A DNA stretch of 64,000 nt from Asaia sp037151935 (GTDB lineage: Bacteria > Pseudomonadota > Alphaproteobacteria > Acetobacterales > Acetobacteraceae), in NCBI RefSeq assembly GCF_051628905.1, contig NZ_CP157575.1, forward strand, positions 1,426,001-1,490,000, read 5' to 3'. Numbering within the stretch: position 1 is the stretch's first letter; every line of letters begins with the position of its first letter. Both the position numbers and the translations under genes were made by a program. This document shows, one piece after another, positions 37,730-47,101 of this stretch. The notes under the pieces are model-generated. The model searched no databases. It had not been told where the DNA came from and worked only from the letters and a program-made list of their open reading frames with translations.

Positions 37730-38140
37730 ATGCTGCAAGCAGCCTCGGCGCAACTGACCGCCACCAACGCAGGAACCGATGTTCTCGATCTCGCGTCGCA
37801 GCGCCTGAAATGGCTGCAGGCCCGAGAGTCGGTGCTCGCTGGCAACGTGGCCAATGCCAATACCCCCGGTTATGTATCGCGCGACGTCCCGCAGTTTGCG
37901 GGTGTTCTGAAAGATCATTTATCGGTCGCTCTGGCTCGCACGGACGCGACTCACCTCGCTGGCACAGCACCTCAAAATGCCACGGTCCAGAAAACCGGAA
38001 GCAGCTCACTGGATGGCAATCAGGTGGATATCGAGACCGAACTCGAAAAAATCACCGCCACTGACGACCAACAGCGTTTAGCCACCAATACTTACAGTAC
38101 CTATATGTCGATGTTTTCGATTGCGCTCGGCTCGTCTTAA
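37730..38140 (+). CDS. flgB: Proximal rod protein FlgB
   Basis: Proximal rod subunit. The 136-residue protein has LKWLQARESVLAGNVANANT and PGYVSRDVPQF, the diagnostic FlgB N-terminus, and the C-terminal VDIETELEKITATDDQQRLA. Start at the ATG at 37730. It is followed by flgC (22 bases later) and flgF. Confidence 0.93.
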   Translation: MLQAASAQLTATNAGTDVLDLASQRLKWLQARESVLAGNVANANTPGYVSRDVPQFAGVLKDHLSVALARTDATHLAGTAPQNATVQKTGSSSLDGNQVDIETELEKITATDDQQRLATNTYSTYMSMFSIALGSS

Positions 38141-38162
38141 CCCTGACTGGATAGCGTGAATC

Positions 38163-38570
38163 ATGAATTTTTCAGATACAATTGGCATTTCCGCTGCCGG
38201 CATGCAGGTGCAGGCTAAACGATTGCAGGTCGCCGCCGAAAATCTTGCGAACTCGGAAACGACCGGGACTTCACCTGGTGCAGACCCCTACCGGCGCAAG
38301 ACAATCACGTTCAAGGAAATGCTCGACCGTAGCACCGGAACGTCTTCTGTGGCTGTGAGAGAAGTCGGTGAAGACCAATCGGCATTCGAGATGCGTTACG
38401 ATCCTGCGCACCCGGCCGCAGACACGAAAGGCATGGTGAAAATGCCTAACGTGGATTCCATGACGGAAATTCTTGATACGCATGAAGCACAACATTCATA
38501 CGAAGCAAATCTTAATACAATGCAAATCACGCGCTCGATGCTGACGCGCACAATCAATTTAATGAAATAA
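38163..38570 (+). CDS. flgC: Proximal rod protein FlgC
   Basis: Rod subunit. The 135-residue protein has the start MNFSDTIGISAAGMQVQ, then AENLANSETTGTSPGADPYR and, near the end, PNVDSMTEILDTHEAQHSYE and RTINLMK, all standard for FlgC. It lies between flgB and flgF. fliE, which often follows flgC, is instead at 62.1 kb. Confidence 0.95.
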   Translation: MNFSDTIGISAAGMQVQAKRLQVAAENLANSETTGTSPGADPYRRKTITFKEMLDRSTGTSSVAVREVGEDQSAFEMRYDPAHPAADTKGMVKMPNVDSMTEILDTHEAQHSYEANLNTMQITRSMLTRTINLMK

Positions 38571-38646
38571 CCGGAATTCATGTTGGAAATTCCTCCAAAA
38601 TTATTACTCATATCTGACACAGCAGTTCAAATCGGGACGGAATATC

Positions 38647-39390
38647 ATGGATAGTACCGCCTATATTGCCCTCTCCCGGATCGATGTCCTGAAGCGGAGC
38701 CTCGAAATCACGGCGAACAACCTCGCCAATGAAAATACAGACGGCTTCAAGACTTCACGACAGCTATTTTCGCAATATCTCGCGCATCAAAAGGGGCCGG
38801 GTCAGATTGCTGGCGATAAGGAACAGGTCTACGCGCAGGACAAGGCGACGTTTCGCGATGACATGCAGGGCCCCTTGCGCAGCACAGGGAACCCCACTGA
38901 TGTCGCGATCAATGGCGAAGGCTATTTCGCCGTGCGCACAACGCAAGGCGTGAGGCTCACGCGGAACGGTCAGTTCACCCGGCGCCTCGACGGCACCATC
39001 ACGGATGGCTCGGGCAATCCGGTTCTGGACCGCAACAGCCGAAATTTGGTGCTGCGTCAGGATAGCGACGATTTCACCATCGCCAAGGACGGGACAATTT
39101 CCACACAAGATGGTGCGCTGGGCATGCTGGGGGTCGTCACCGTCAAAAACCCGCAGACGCTGGTCGCAGAAGGGCAGTATCTGCTTAGACCGACAACGCC
39201 CACCCAACCAGTCGTCCAGCCGGAACTACACCAGGCGATGCTTGAGGGCAGTAATGTCAACGCGGTTTCAGAAACGACGCACCTCGTGGAAATCCAGCGC
39301 GACTACGATCTCACTTTTCAACTGATCCAGACAGAAGCAACCCGACACCAGACTGCGATCGACAAGATCACCGCCGAGCCGACGAGCTGA
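38647..39390 (+). CDS. flgF: Proximal rod protein FlgF
   Basis: Rod subunit. The 247-residue protein has ITANNLANENTDGFKTSRQL at the N-terminus, the axial-protein core (PTDVAINGEGYFAVRTTQGV, RNGQFTRRLDGTITDGSGN), and ends with a helix containing SETTHLVEIQRDYDLTFQLI. It differs from FlgG (at 3910) in these regions. GGGACGGA lies upstream of the ATG. Confidence 0.93.
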   Translation: MDSTAYIALSRIDVLKRSLEITANNLANENTDGFKTSRQLFSQYLAHQKGPGQIAGDKEQVYAQDKATFRDDMQGPLRSTGNPTDVAINGEGYFAVRTTQGVRLTRNGQFTRRLDGTITDGSGNPVLDRNSRNLVLRQDSDDFTIAKDGTISTQDGALGMLGVVTVKNPQTLVAEGQYLLRPTTPTQPVVQPELHQAMLEGSNVNAVSETTHLVEIQRDYDLTFQLIQTEATRHQTAIDKITAEPTS

Positions 39391-39567
39391 ACTTGTTTCT
39401 TCGCCCCCCAATCGACCCTCATCTGGAGACTTTACGTCAGGCGATGAGCAGGTGTGAGGCGAACAAGCAGTGAAAAATGATGTCGCCGCTCAGCTGGGAG
39501 GCCACAAGCGAGCACAGCGCGATAGACCAGATCGGATAGAACATAAATCGTGAAGGTGATCCATCGA

Positions 39568-39915
39568 ATGTCGACGAATGTCGCAACGTACAGGCTCGGT
39601 CTGGCCGTGCTCTCTTCCCTGCTATCCGGATGTGCAGCGGATGACGTGGTGCGGCATCTGACGGGACGCGAGTGCAACGCGGGCTATATCCAGCAGGGTG
39701 AGGATTGGTGCGCCCCAGCCCAGCGTCCTCCCGCTCCTCAGCCTTATTGCACCCAAAGCTGGAACGGCGTGGATTGCTGGAGCAGGCCCGACCTCATGCC
39801 CAATGTCGCAAGACAGGTCGCCCAGGGGCCAACCGGACTGACACAAGACCAGAACGCAAACCGGCTGAATCTTCCGCTGAAGCAAACTCCGCCCACCAAT
39901 GCCTACCTCCCGTGA
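39568..39915 (+). CDS. Cysteine-rich lipoprotein, unknown function
   Basis: About 115 residues from the ATG at 39568, chosen because AAGGTGA lies eight bases upstream; a GTG at 39550 is in frame too. A short signal peptide ends in the lipobox LLSGC. The mature part carries four further cysteines in two similar blocks (CNAGYIQQGEDWCAP and CTQSWNGVDCWSRP), so it is probably disulfide-bonded in the periplasm. The tail is Pro/Asn/Gln-rich. I do not recognise the family. It lies between flgF and fliF. Confidence 0.65.
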   Translation: MSTNVATYRLGLAVLSSLLSGCAADDVVRHLTGRECNAGYIQQGEDWCAPAQRPPAPQPYCTQSWNGVDCWSRPDLMPNVARQVAQGPTGLTQDQNANRLNLPLKQTPPTNAYLP

Positions 39916-40086
39916 TCTGCGATAGATTGTCTGGCGTGCCTGCCATTGAAGATAGCTTTCACTGCGATGCGTGAATACAAATTACGATAATGGCATCAAA
40001 AAATATTACACCACTTCACTATTTTTCCCGGAGCCTCTCTGTGACACCAGCCCCTTTCTACGCTCAGGTTTGACGAAACGCTGTCT

Positions 40087-41733
40087 ATGAAAAACCTTCT
40101 GTCATCACTCAGAGGACTGGGCCGAACCAGGCTGATTGCCCTTGGGGCCGCCGGGTTAACACTGCTGGGGTTTCTCGCTTTTCTGATTTTCGGGAAGGCC
40201 CAGCAGGCGACCGCGCTGCTTTATGGCAATCTCGACCTGAGTGAAGCTGCACGCATGGTGGAGGATCTCAGCAAGGCTCATATCGCGTCATCCACGTCAC
40301 CGGACGGCGCAAGTCTCTACGTGCCCCCGAACGATGTTGCGAGGGCGCGTCTGCTTCTCGCAAAAGACGGTCTGCCTAACGGGGGTAGCGTCGGATACGA
40401 GTTATTCGACAAGAGTGCGACACTGACCAGCACCCAGTTCGAACAGAACATCAACGAAACCCGTGCTCTGGAAGGCGAACTCGAACGCTCGATCAGGCTT
40501 CTACAGGGTGTGCGCAATGTGCGTGTTCACCTCGTGCTACCGCATCGGGATCTTTTCTCGGTGCAGACCAATCCTTCTCAAGCCAGTGTGGTCATCGATA
40601 TCGGCCGTGCCGGACGTATCGCCCCTGACGGCATACAGGCCATACAGAACCTCGTTGCTGCGGCAGTGCCTGGGCTACGACCGCAATCAATCTCTATCGT
40701 CGATACGAGAGGCGACGTACTCGCCAAACCTGGCGAGCCTAATAGCGAAGACGGTCAGGAGGCTGTTTTCGAGAAATTCCGGCACTCCGAGGAAACCAGA
40801 CTTTCCCAGGCTGTCGAGGAAATGCTCATTCCCACGCTTGGCACGGCTCATGTGCGCGCTCGCGCCGCAGTCGTGATCAATAATGACGAGGTTCACGAGA
40901 CCGAGGAAAGCTACGATCCGAACCAGCAGGTATTGCGATCACAGCAGACGACCTCGGATAAAAGCGTCAATACGGAAGCCTCTCCCAATACCTCCGTGGC
41001 GAATAATCTGCCGAACGCCAACGCAGGACAATCCAATCGCACGGGCTCGAGCGATACGCGCGATGAGGAAACAAATAACTACGAAATCGGCAAACGTGTC
41101 CGCGTTGTTACTCAGGTTCATCCCCGCGTCGCCAAGATCAGCGTCGCCGTCATGGTCGACGGCTCCTACGTGCAGGACAAAAAAGGCAACGCCACCTGGA
41201 AACCTCTCGATACGGCGGAAATCGATCGTATCACTACACTGGTCAAGACAGCAGTTGGTTATGACAAGGCTCGAGGCGATCAGGTCGAAGTGGTCTCGAT
41301 GCGGTTCATGCCCGATGGAGGCGTAGAACCGATACCTGCCGGCCCGGGTTTCTTCTCGAAGGATAATCTTCTTTACATTGCTGAATGGGTCGTGCCGATC
41401 CTGCTTGCTCTCGGAGCCGGATTCTTTGCCCTGCGACCGTTACTACGCCGCGGCCGCAATGGCCTCCCCGCACTTGTCTCAAACAGCCCAACAGCCCTTG
41501 AAGCTCTCAATCGTGAAGGCTTGGGCATGAATAGCCTTGAGGGCGGAACGTCAAACAGCCTCACGCTTCACAGCGGAAACGAAACCGTTTCGCTTGAAGG
41601 CGTCGAGGGCAAGGCAAAAGCGGGAATCATCGCAAAGGTCGCAGATCGCATCGATCAGAACCCGGAGGGAAGTTTGAGTGTGATCCGCCACTGGCTTGAA
41701 ACCCCGGAGCCCAAGCAAGGAGCCGCGTCATGA
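40087..41733 (+). CDS. fliF: Flagellar MS-ring protein FliF
   Basis: Forms the inner-membrane MS-ring on which the rod and C-ring assemble. The 548-residue protein has a first membrane helix at about 17-38, the periplasmic ring-building motifs (LYVPPNDVARARLLLAKDGL; EQNINETRALEGELERSIRL; VRVHLVLPHRDLF), a second helix at about 437-457 (WVVPILLALGAGFFALRPLL), and a cytoplasmic tail that binds FliG. Its stop overlaps fliG by four bases. No strong ribosome site was seen before the ATG at 40087. Confidence 0.95.
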   Translation: MKNLLSSLRGLGRTRLIALGAAGLTLLGFLAFLIFGKAQQATALLYGNLDLSEAARMVEDLSKAHIASSTSPDGASLYVPPNDVARARLLLAKDGLPNGGSVGYELFDKSATLTSTQFEQNINETRALEGELERSIRLLQGVRNVRVHLVLPHRDLFSVQTNPSQASVVIDIGRAGRIAPDGIQAIQNLVAAAVPGLRPQSISIVDTRGDVLAKPGEPNSEDGQEAVFEKFRHSEETRLSQAVEEMLIPTLGTAHVRARAAVVINNDEVHETEESYDPNQQVLRSQQTTSDKSVNTEASPNTSVANNLPNANAGQSNRTGSSDTRDEETNNYEIGKRVRVVTQVHPRVAKISVAVMVDGSYVQDKKGNATWKPLDTAEIDRITTLVKTAVGYDKARGDQVEVVSMRFMPDGGVEPIPAGPGFFSKDNLLYIAEWVVPILLALGAGFFALRPLLRRGRNGLPALVSNSPTALEALNREGLGMNSLEGGTSNSLTLHSGNETVSLEGVEGKAKAGIIAKVADRIDQNPEGSLSVIRHWLETPEPKQGAAS

Positions 41734-42782
41734 GCGAGTCCGAAAAAGGGGCAGGCCAGGACCTGAACAAGGCAACCCTCAATACCCCCCTGCTGACGGG
41801 AAAACAGAAAGCAGCGGTCCTGTTCATGACGATAGGTCGTGAGCGCAGCGCGAACCTGATGCAGTCGCTGCATGAGGACGAGATCCGGGAGATCTCCATT
41901 GCCATGGCTGGCCTCGGCGTCATCCGGGCCGATATGGTCGAGGCTGTGTGCCGGGAATTCATAGAGAATTTCGAGAGCGCCGACGGCCTTGTCGGGACCT
42001 TCGAAACGACGGAAGCCTTCCTGCGCAAGACCCTGAATGCCGATCAGGTTGAAAAAATCATGGACGAAATCCGTGGTCCTGCAGGCCGTAATATGTGGGA
42101 CAAGCTCGGTAACGTGCAGGAATCGATCCTGGCAAATTATCTACGAAGCGAATATCCTCAGACTGCCGCCGTGATCGTCAGCCGTCTTCAACCTGCACAC
42201 GCTGCACGCGTGCTCGCCCTTCTGCCGGAAGACTACGCCACGGACGTCATGATGCGCATCCTGCATATGGAAACGGTGCAGAGAGAAGTCATCGAAAGTG
42301 TGGAAGCGACACTGCGCTCCGAGTTCATTTCGTCTCTGGGGCGGTCTTCGAAGCGCGACAGTTACGAATTGCTGGCTGAAGTCTTCAATAATTTCGATCG
42401 CAAGACCGAAACACGCTTCACCGAACTCATGGATCGTGAAAGCCATGAGGATATGGAAAAGGTGAAGGCGCTGATGTTCACGTTCGAGGATATCAGCCGG
42501 CTTTCCCAGGAAGCTCTCATGCGTGTCGTCAACGAGATCGATCGCGAGAGGCTGCCTGTTGCGCTCAAGGGAGCATCCGACAGCGAAAGAAAACTCTTTC
42601 TGCAATGCATGTCCAAGCGTGCGGGCAACATTCTTCTCGAAGAAATTGCTTCGCTTGGCCCGGTGCGCGTCAGAGACGTCGAAACCGCGCAGGCCGAAAT
42701 CGTCATGACGATAAAAAATCTCGTCAATTCGGGCGAAATCGACATGAATGATCCCACCGGCGGCGAGGAATTTATCTCGTGA
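41730..42782 (+). CDS. fliG: Flagellar motor switch protein FliG
   Basis: C-ring subunit that contacts the stator. The 350-residue protein has the N-terminal LTGKQKAAVLFMTIGRERSA, a middle domain with EYPQTAAVIVSRLQPAHAAR, and the C-terminal torque domain with FEDISRLSQEALMRVVNEID and FLQCMSKRAGNILLEEI. The charged torque helix is intact. It overlaps fliF (ATGA) and fliH (GTGA), so the three are translationally coupled. Confidence 0.96.
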   Translation: MSESEKGAGQDLNKATLNTPLLTGKQKAAVLFMTIGRERSANLMQSLHEDEIREISIAMAGLGVIRADMVEAVCREFIENFESADGLVGTFETTEAFLRKTLNADQVEKIMDEIRGPAGRNMWDKLGNVQESILANYLRSEYPQTAAVIVSRLQPAHAARVLALLPEDYATDVMMRILHMETVQREVIESVEATLRSEFISSLGRSSKRDSYELLAEVFNNFDRKTETRFTELMDRESHEDMEKVKALMFTFEDISRLSQEALMRVVNEIDRERLPVALKGASDSERKLFLQCMSKRAGNILLEEIASLGPVRVRDVETAQAEIVMTIKNLVNSGEIDMNDPTGGEEFIS

Positions 42783-43561
42783 CCGCGAGCTTCACACCTT
42801 TCCCGCGCCGCCTTCCGCGCGCGGGAGACGAAAACATGCCCTCTGTCGCGGAATCCCCTGCCCCGAAGACAATAACGGCAGGAAAAACACCCCTGTCGCG
42901 CCGATTACACGATTTCAGCGCAGTTGTGACACCGCCAGCAACCCTGCCTGATCTTGACGACAGTTCTTCTGATATCCACGAGGAAGAAATTGCACTTCCA
43001 ACTGTCTCGCTCCTGCAAAGCGAGCTGGATGCTCTGTGCCGGGACGCATTCGAAGCCGGACGCAGTGAGGGATGCGTGACCACGACTGCGCAGCTGGAAA
43101 GTGATTTTGCCTCAAGACTGACAGAGATCCACATCGCTTTCGAGAAAGCCACAGCAAGCAGACAGCAGGCCGCCCGTGAAGCCGGTCAGGTTTTCGTCCA
43201 GACTGTGCTCGATCTGCTTGTCACGTTGACGCGCCTGCCTGCTGAGGCGCTGCGTGGACTGGAGCACGATCTTTTACAGGATGCCGCCGATCTGATCGGA
43301 TTATGCGACGATGATGTTATCGTCCAATGCCTTCCTTCAGATGAAGTACGCCTCAGGGCTACGCTCGGTAAGGACAGCAATATCCGCTTTGAGCCTTGTG
43401 CAACGGCCGGGGCATCCACTATCAAAATCTTGTCTGGAACACGCACGATTCTCATCGACCCCGAAGATTGGCGTCAAAGCGCCATCGACAGGATCATGAC
43501 CTCTGTCGGTGCTGCGATCGACAGGGAAATCGACGTCTCCAGAACGACGGACAGGCAATAA
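42779..43561 (+). CDS. fliH: Flagellar assembly protein FliH (likely)
   Basis: Peripheral stator of the export ATPase. The 260-residue protein, read from a GTG at 42779 overlapping the fliG stop, is acidic and helical in the centre (AFEAGRSEGCVTTTAQLESD, AREAGQVFVQTVLDLLVTLT) and ends in a compact domain with TRTILIDPEDWRQSAIDRIM. These features and the position between fliG and fliN fit FliH, whose sequence is poorly conserved. An ATG at 42836 is an alternative start. Confidence 0.75.
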   Translation: MTASFTPFPRRLPRAGDENMPSVAESPAPKTITAGKTPLSRRLHDFSAVVTPPATLPDLDDSSSDIHEEEIALPTVSLLQSELDALCRDAFEAGRSEGCVTTTAQLESDFASRLTEIHIAFEKATASRQQAAREAGQVFVQTVLDLLVTLTRLPAEALRGLEHDLLQDAADLIGLCDDDVIVQCLPSDEVRLRATLGKDSNIRFEPCATAGASTIKILSGTRTILIDPEDWRQSAIDRIMTSVGAAIDREIDVSRTTDRQ

Positions 43562-43564
43562 ACA

Positions 43565-43927
43565 ATGGATATTGAGAACGGAATGGTCGGACTCGAAGAC
43601 TTCACGTCGGAATCCTTCGGGACCTCGGACGCTTCTGCTGAGACAGCTCCCGCGCAGGACGCCTCTGCCGGGCGCTCGGACGCAGTCTACGATATCCCGG
43701 TAAAGATCACCGCTGTCATCGGCACGGCGACGATGCCGGTCAGCCAGTTGCTAAGGCTGGGGCGAGGTGCCGTCGTAGAGCTGAACAAGAAGCTCGGTGA
43801 AGCTGTTGATATCTACGCCAATAATCGTCTGATCGCGCGTGGTGAGCTGGTTGTGGTGGACGACAACAATATTGGTGTAACCATGACCGAAATTCTGTCG
43901 TCGTCATCCGGGGCACCCCACAAGTAA
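43565..43927 (+). CDS. fliN: Flagellar motor switch protein FliN
   Basis: C-ring subunit. A 120-residue protein: an acidic N-terminal tail of about 45 residues, then the SpoA domain with VYDIPVKITAVIGTATMPVS, LLRLGRGAVVELNKKLGE and VDIYANNRLIARGELVVVDD. This is the standard FliN core. It begins three bases after the FliH stop. Confidence 0.95.
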   Translation: MDIENGMVGLEDFTSESFGTSDASAETAPAQDASAGRSDAVYDIPVKITAVIGTATMPVSQLLRLGRGAVVELNKKLGEAVDIYANNRLIARGELVVVDDNNIGVTMTEILSSSSGAPHK

Positions 43928-43982
43928 TAGTAAATCATTCGATCAGGCAGGTGCTCTCCGTGACTCTTTCTATACTCGACAC

Positions 43983-44303
43983 ATGACGGTGCAGTCTTGG
44001 GCCAGCTACGCCACCTCCTTTGCGCTGGTGATCGCCCTAATCTTTCTTCTACGCTTTGCGATCGGCTATCTTCAGCCCCGGCTTGGACGACGAGGCAGAA
44101 CAGCTCATCTGAGCGTTGTGGAAACCCTTGTCGTCGATTCGAAGCGGCGCCTCACCCTGTTCAGATGCGACCATCGGACGGGTCTCATCCTCATGGGCGG
44201 AGAGACCGATCTTTTTCTAGGCTGGGTCAGTCCGGATACCGAGGGGGCTGGTTTGAAGCAGGCAGAAAGTTCAGCCTCATCGTTGCCGGAGGCTTTCCAA
44301 TGA
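43983..44303 (+). CDS. fliO: Flagellar export protein FliO
   Basis: Small single-pass membrane protein that helps assemble the FliP gate. A 106-residue protein with one membrane helix at about 10-28 (SFALVIALIFLLRFAIGYL) and the cytoplasmic motif LSVVETLVVDSKRRLTLFRC typical of FliO. Its stop overlaps the fliP start (ATGA). Confidence 0.85.
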   Translation: MTVQSWASYATSFALVIALIFLLRFAIGYLQPRLGRRGRTAHLSVVETLVVDSKRRLTLFRCDHRTGLILMGGETDLFLGWVSPDTEGAGLKQAESSASSLPEAFQ

Positions 44304-45142
44304 CCACCTCCCTGCCAAGCACCGGTCTGCCAGATATCCAGATGCCCTCTCGGCCATTGCGTTCACACGCGAAATCTTCGACACGCCGAGCCTCTTCGAA
44401 CGCTCTGGCATTTTCTGTCATCGCGTTCGCCGCTCTGATCTTTCTGGGCTATTCCTCCGTCGCTCATGCCCAGTCGCTGACGCTCGATCTCGGACATGAT
44501 GGCAGCACAGGCACGACCAGTCGACTGATCCAGCTGACGGCACTCATCACACTGCTCTCTCTGGCACCCAGCCTTCTGGTGATGGTCACGGCATTCACCC
44601 GCATCATCATTGTACTTTCATTGCTCAGAGGCGCGATCGGCGCGCAAGGCACACCGCCGAACCCCGTCATCATCGGCCTCTCCCTCTTTCTGACTTTCTT
44701 CGTCATGCAGCCGACTTTCGAGCAGTCCTGGAATCAGGGCATCGCCCCGATGATCAACGGGACCGTGTCCGAACTCGATGGTTTGACTGCTGCTGCAGAA
44801 CCATTCCGCCGCTTCATGATGGCGCATGCGCGTCCGACGGATCTTGCCACGTTTTACCACCTCGCCAATGTCACGCCGCCTCCGCAGGCAACCCAGGCTC
44901 CGTGGCGCGTCCTCATGCCCGCCTTCATGGTAGGGGAGCTCAGTCGCGGCTTCGAGATGGGCTTCCTGCTCTATCTCCCCTTCCTTATCATCGACATCGT
45001 CACCTCCAGCGTGCTGATGAGCCTGGGCATGATGATGCTGCCTCCGGCAACAATCTCTCTTCCCTTCAAACTCATATTTTTCGTCATGATCGACGGTTGG
45101 CAGATGGTGGCCGGTGGGTTGGTACGCAGCTTCGGGACCTGA
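44300..45142 (+). CDS. fliP: Flagellar export gate protein FliP
   Basis: Core subunit of the export gate. From the ATG at 44300 (GGAGG seven bases upstream) the 280-residue protein has a cleavable-type signal (about 32-52), then LTLLSLAPSLLVMVTAFTRI-like helices with the strongly conserved FTRIIIVLSLLRGAIGAQGT and PPNPVIIGLSLFLTFFVM, and a final MSLGMMMLPPATISLPFKL. The frame is open 303 bases further upstream, but that part overlaps fliO and is not coding in this frame. Confidence 0.95.
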   Translation: MTTSLPSTGLPDIQMPSRPLRSHAKSSTRRASSNALAFSVIAFAALIFLGYSSVAHAQSLTLDLGHDGSTGTTSRLIQLTALITLLSLAPSLLVMVTAFTRIIIVLSLLRGAIGAQGTPPNPVIIGLSLFLTFFVMQPTFEQSWNQGIAPMINGTVSELDGLTAAAEPFRRFMMAHARPTDLATFYHLANVTPPPQATQAPWRVLMPAFMVGELSRGFEMGFLLYLPFLIIDIVTSSVLMSLGMMMLPPATISLPFKLIFFVMIDGWQMVAGGLVRSFGT

Positions 45143-45550
45143 GGGACCCTCTCATTCAGGCACTGCCGCCACAGCGTACCTGTCCAACCGCCGATTGATA
45201 TTTTTTAATCATAAGGGGTGCTGCGGGATCAATCACCGCGACCGGGTCGAACAACCCGGTCGCAAAGCGCTTTGCGCGGCAAAACAAGGTCTCGAGCCGG
45301 CAGGGTACGCCTGCATGTCGATGTTCGGCCTGAGCCAAGTGTAGCCTAAATCGAGAGTCTCATAATACGCAGTGGGACCCTTGATTTGCTTAACTTGTTT
45401 TTAATGCCTTCGTGTGACCTTCAAAAATAAGAGCCCATGTAAGTTTTTAGGGCAATATGACCTGTCTTCTCCACCTTCTTTTATAAAACCCATTGGCAAT
45501 ACGGCTTCTGGACTTACCAGTATTTAATCAGGATTGTGAAGTAGAACACT
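45143..45550. other. Intergenic region between fliP and the che operon
   Basis: About 400 bases. The first part holds a perfect GC-rich hairpin (45238-45263) immediately followed by the palindrome AAAGCGCTTT (45264-45273). The second part is AT-rich and probably contains the promoter of the che operon; no consensus was assigned. Confidence 0.5.
45238..45263. terminator. Perfect 10-base hairpin after fliP
   Basis: GCGACCGGGT and ACCCGGTCGC form a perfect stem with a six-base loop, about 95 bases after the fliP stop, before the che promoter region. There is no T-run. It may end the fliF-fliP transcript or stabilise its 3' end. Confidence 0.45.
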
Positions 45551-47101
45551 ATGAAGACCTGGCTGTATCTAGAGGCTTCGTTCCGGTCAAAGATCGGAAC
45601 GGCTGTGTTGTGTATCCAATTATTTTTGCTGGCTCAGCTCCTCTGTGGAATAGGATTTTTTTACGGAGGCGATATCGCCTCCCCCGCATTTTACAGTCTG
45701 CTCGCTCTCAGCCTGATTTCTCTCGCTCTCACAGCTATGTTCAGGACTGCGCTCAACCAGTCGATCGCTGAGCCTATCGAAGCTATTCTCGACTTCGGCG
45801 AAGCCCTGTCGAAGGGAGATACGCGCACGCGCTCCCGCTTAGCCGATAACCGCGATGAGAGCGGCCGTCTTGTTTCCCTTCTCACACTCTTGCACCTTGC
45901 CGGGAACGATCAGAAGGACGGCGCGGATAAGCTCAATATCGCTACGCGCGAGGCCGATGCGCTGAAGGCCCGCGAACTCGCGCGTTCTAAGGAAATCACA
46001 GCTTCGGTTATGGCTATCGAGGGCGCGCTCATTGCGGTCGCGAAAGGCGATCTCAATCAGACGATCTCGGGCTCTATTCTCGAAGGCGATTTTGCAAAAA
46101 TAGCAACCAGTTTCAATGATGCCTGTCAGCACTGGAAGATGGTGCTGACCACTATGGCGAAAAGCTCGGAATTCATCACAACGGGTGCTGCCGAGATCTC
46201 GATGGCCTCAGACGACCTCGCACGTCGAACCGAGATACAGGCCGAAAATCTCGGCAAGGCAGCCAATTCGGTCAGAACTATCAGTACCGGCATCCAAATG
46301 ACGGCCGATGTCTGCTCGGAGTCCAGTGTCGAGACCAAAAAGACGCTGGAACAGGTCAAGTTGGCCACCGAAGTGATGGAGGAAGCCAATAGCGCCATGA
46401 GCGGCATCCAGAAATCGTCCAGCGCTATCGGCGAAATCATCTCGGTCATCGACGGCATTACATTCCAAACCAATGTTCTGGCGCTCAACGCCGGTGTGGA
46501 AGCTGCTCGCGCTGGCGATGCAGGTCGAGGCTTTGCCGTCGTGGCACAGGAGGTCCGCTCTCTCGCCGAAAAATCTGCCAAATCGGCAAATGAAATCAAG
46601 CGTCTGATCTCGGTTTCAGCCGAACAGGTCGAGAAAGGGGTCGGGCTTGTCCATCGGACCAGTCAGTATCTGGGCGATTTCTCCGACAGCATCTCGAATA
46701 TCGCCCAACGCATCGAAGGTCTGACAAAAACGACCCGCGAACAGGCACTTCGACTCGCCGAAGTGACGCACTCGATCAATGACATGGATCAGGTCACCCA
46801 GCAGAATGCCGCGATGGTCGAAGAAGCGACAGCTGCAAGCCATAATCTGACGACCGAAACCAAAAGCCTTGCCCAGACTCTGAGCCAGTTTCAGGTAGGT
46901 CGCAAGCCTGAGGCAAAACCCGGCGAACGCAAACCGGTAGCCCCCCCTCCCAAGGCGGCAAGCAAACCACCAGCCCTGCGATCAGTACAGTCCAAGGCCC
47001 CAGCGGCGGACGCAAGGCCCTCTCCGGCTTTACCTGCGAAATCTGCGCCCAAACCCGCATTGCAGGTAACGTCTTCTGATCAGGGTTGGGAGGATTTTTG
47101 A
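45551..47101 (+). CDS. Chemoreceptor with CheR-tether tail, first gene of the che operon
   Basis: A 516-residue MCP. Two membrane helices (about residues 15-36 and 45-65) are joined by a very short loop, so there is almost no periplasmic sensor. A HAMP-like region (EPIEAILDFGEALSKGDTRT) is followed by the signalling domain with tip ITFQTNVLALNAGVEAARAG and AGRGFAVVAQEVRSLAEKSA. A Pro/Lys/Ala-rich linker ends in GWEDF, matching the xWxxF pentapeptide that docks CheR and CheB. It overlaps the next gene by one base (TGATG). It probably senses an internal or membrane signal and anchors the array. Confidence 0.93.
   Translation: MKTWLYLEASFRSKIGTAVLCIQLFLLAQLLCGIGFFYGGDIASPAFYSLLALSLISLALTAMFRTALNQSIAEPIEAILDFGEALSKGDTRTRSRLADNRDESGRLVSLLTLLHLAGNDQKDGADKLNIATREADALKARELARSKEITASVMAIEGALIAVAKGDLNQTISGSILEGDFAKIATSFNDACQHWKMVLTTMAKSSEFITTGAAEISMASDDLARRTEIQAENLGKAANSVRTISTGIQMTADVCSESSVETKKTLEQVKLATEVMEEANSAMSGIQKSSSAIGEIISVIDGITFQTNVLALNAGVEAARAGDAGRGFAVVAQEVRSLAEKSAKSANEIKRLISVSAEQVEKGVGLVHRTSQYLGDFSDSISNIAQRIEGLTKTTREQALRLAEVTHSINDMDQVTQQNAAMVEEATAASHNLTTETKSLAQTLSQFQVGRKPEAKPGERKPVAPPPKAASKPPALRSVQSKAPAADARPSPALPAKSAPKPALQVTSSDQGWEDF

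Noticed and set aside
43997..44299. Extended N-terminus for FliP
   Set aside because: This part overlaps fliO in another frame, and a good ribosome site precedes the ATG at 44300.
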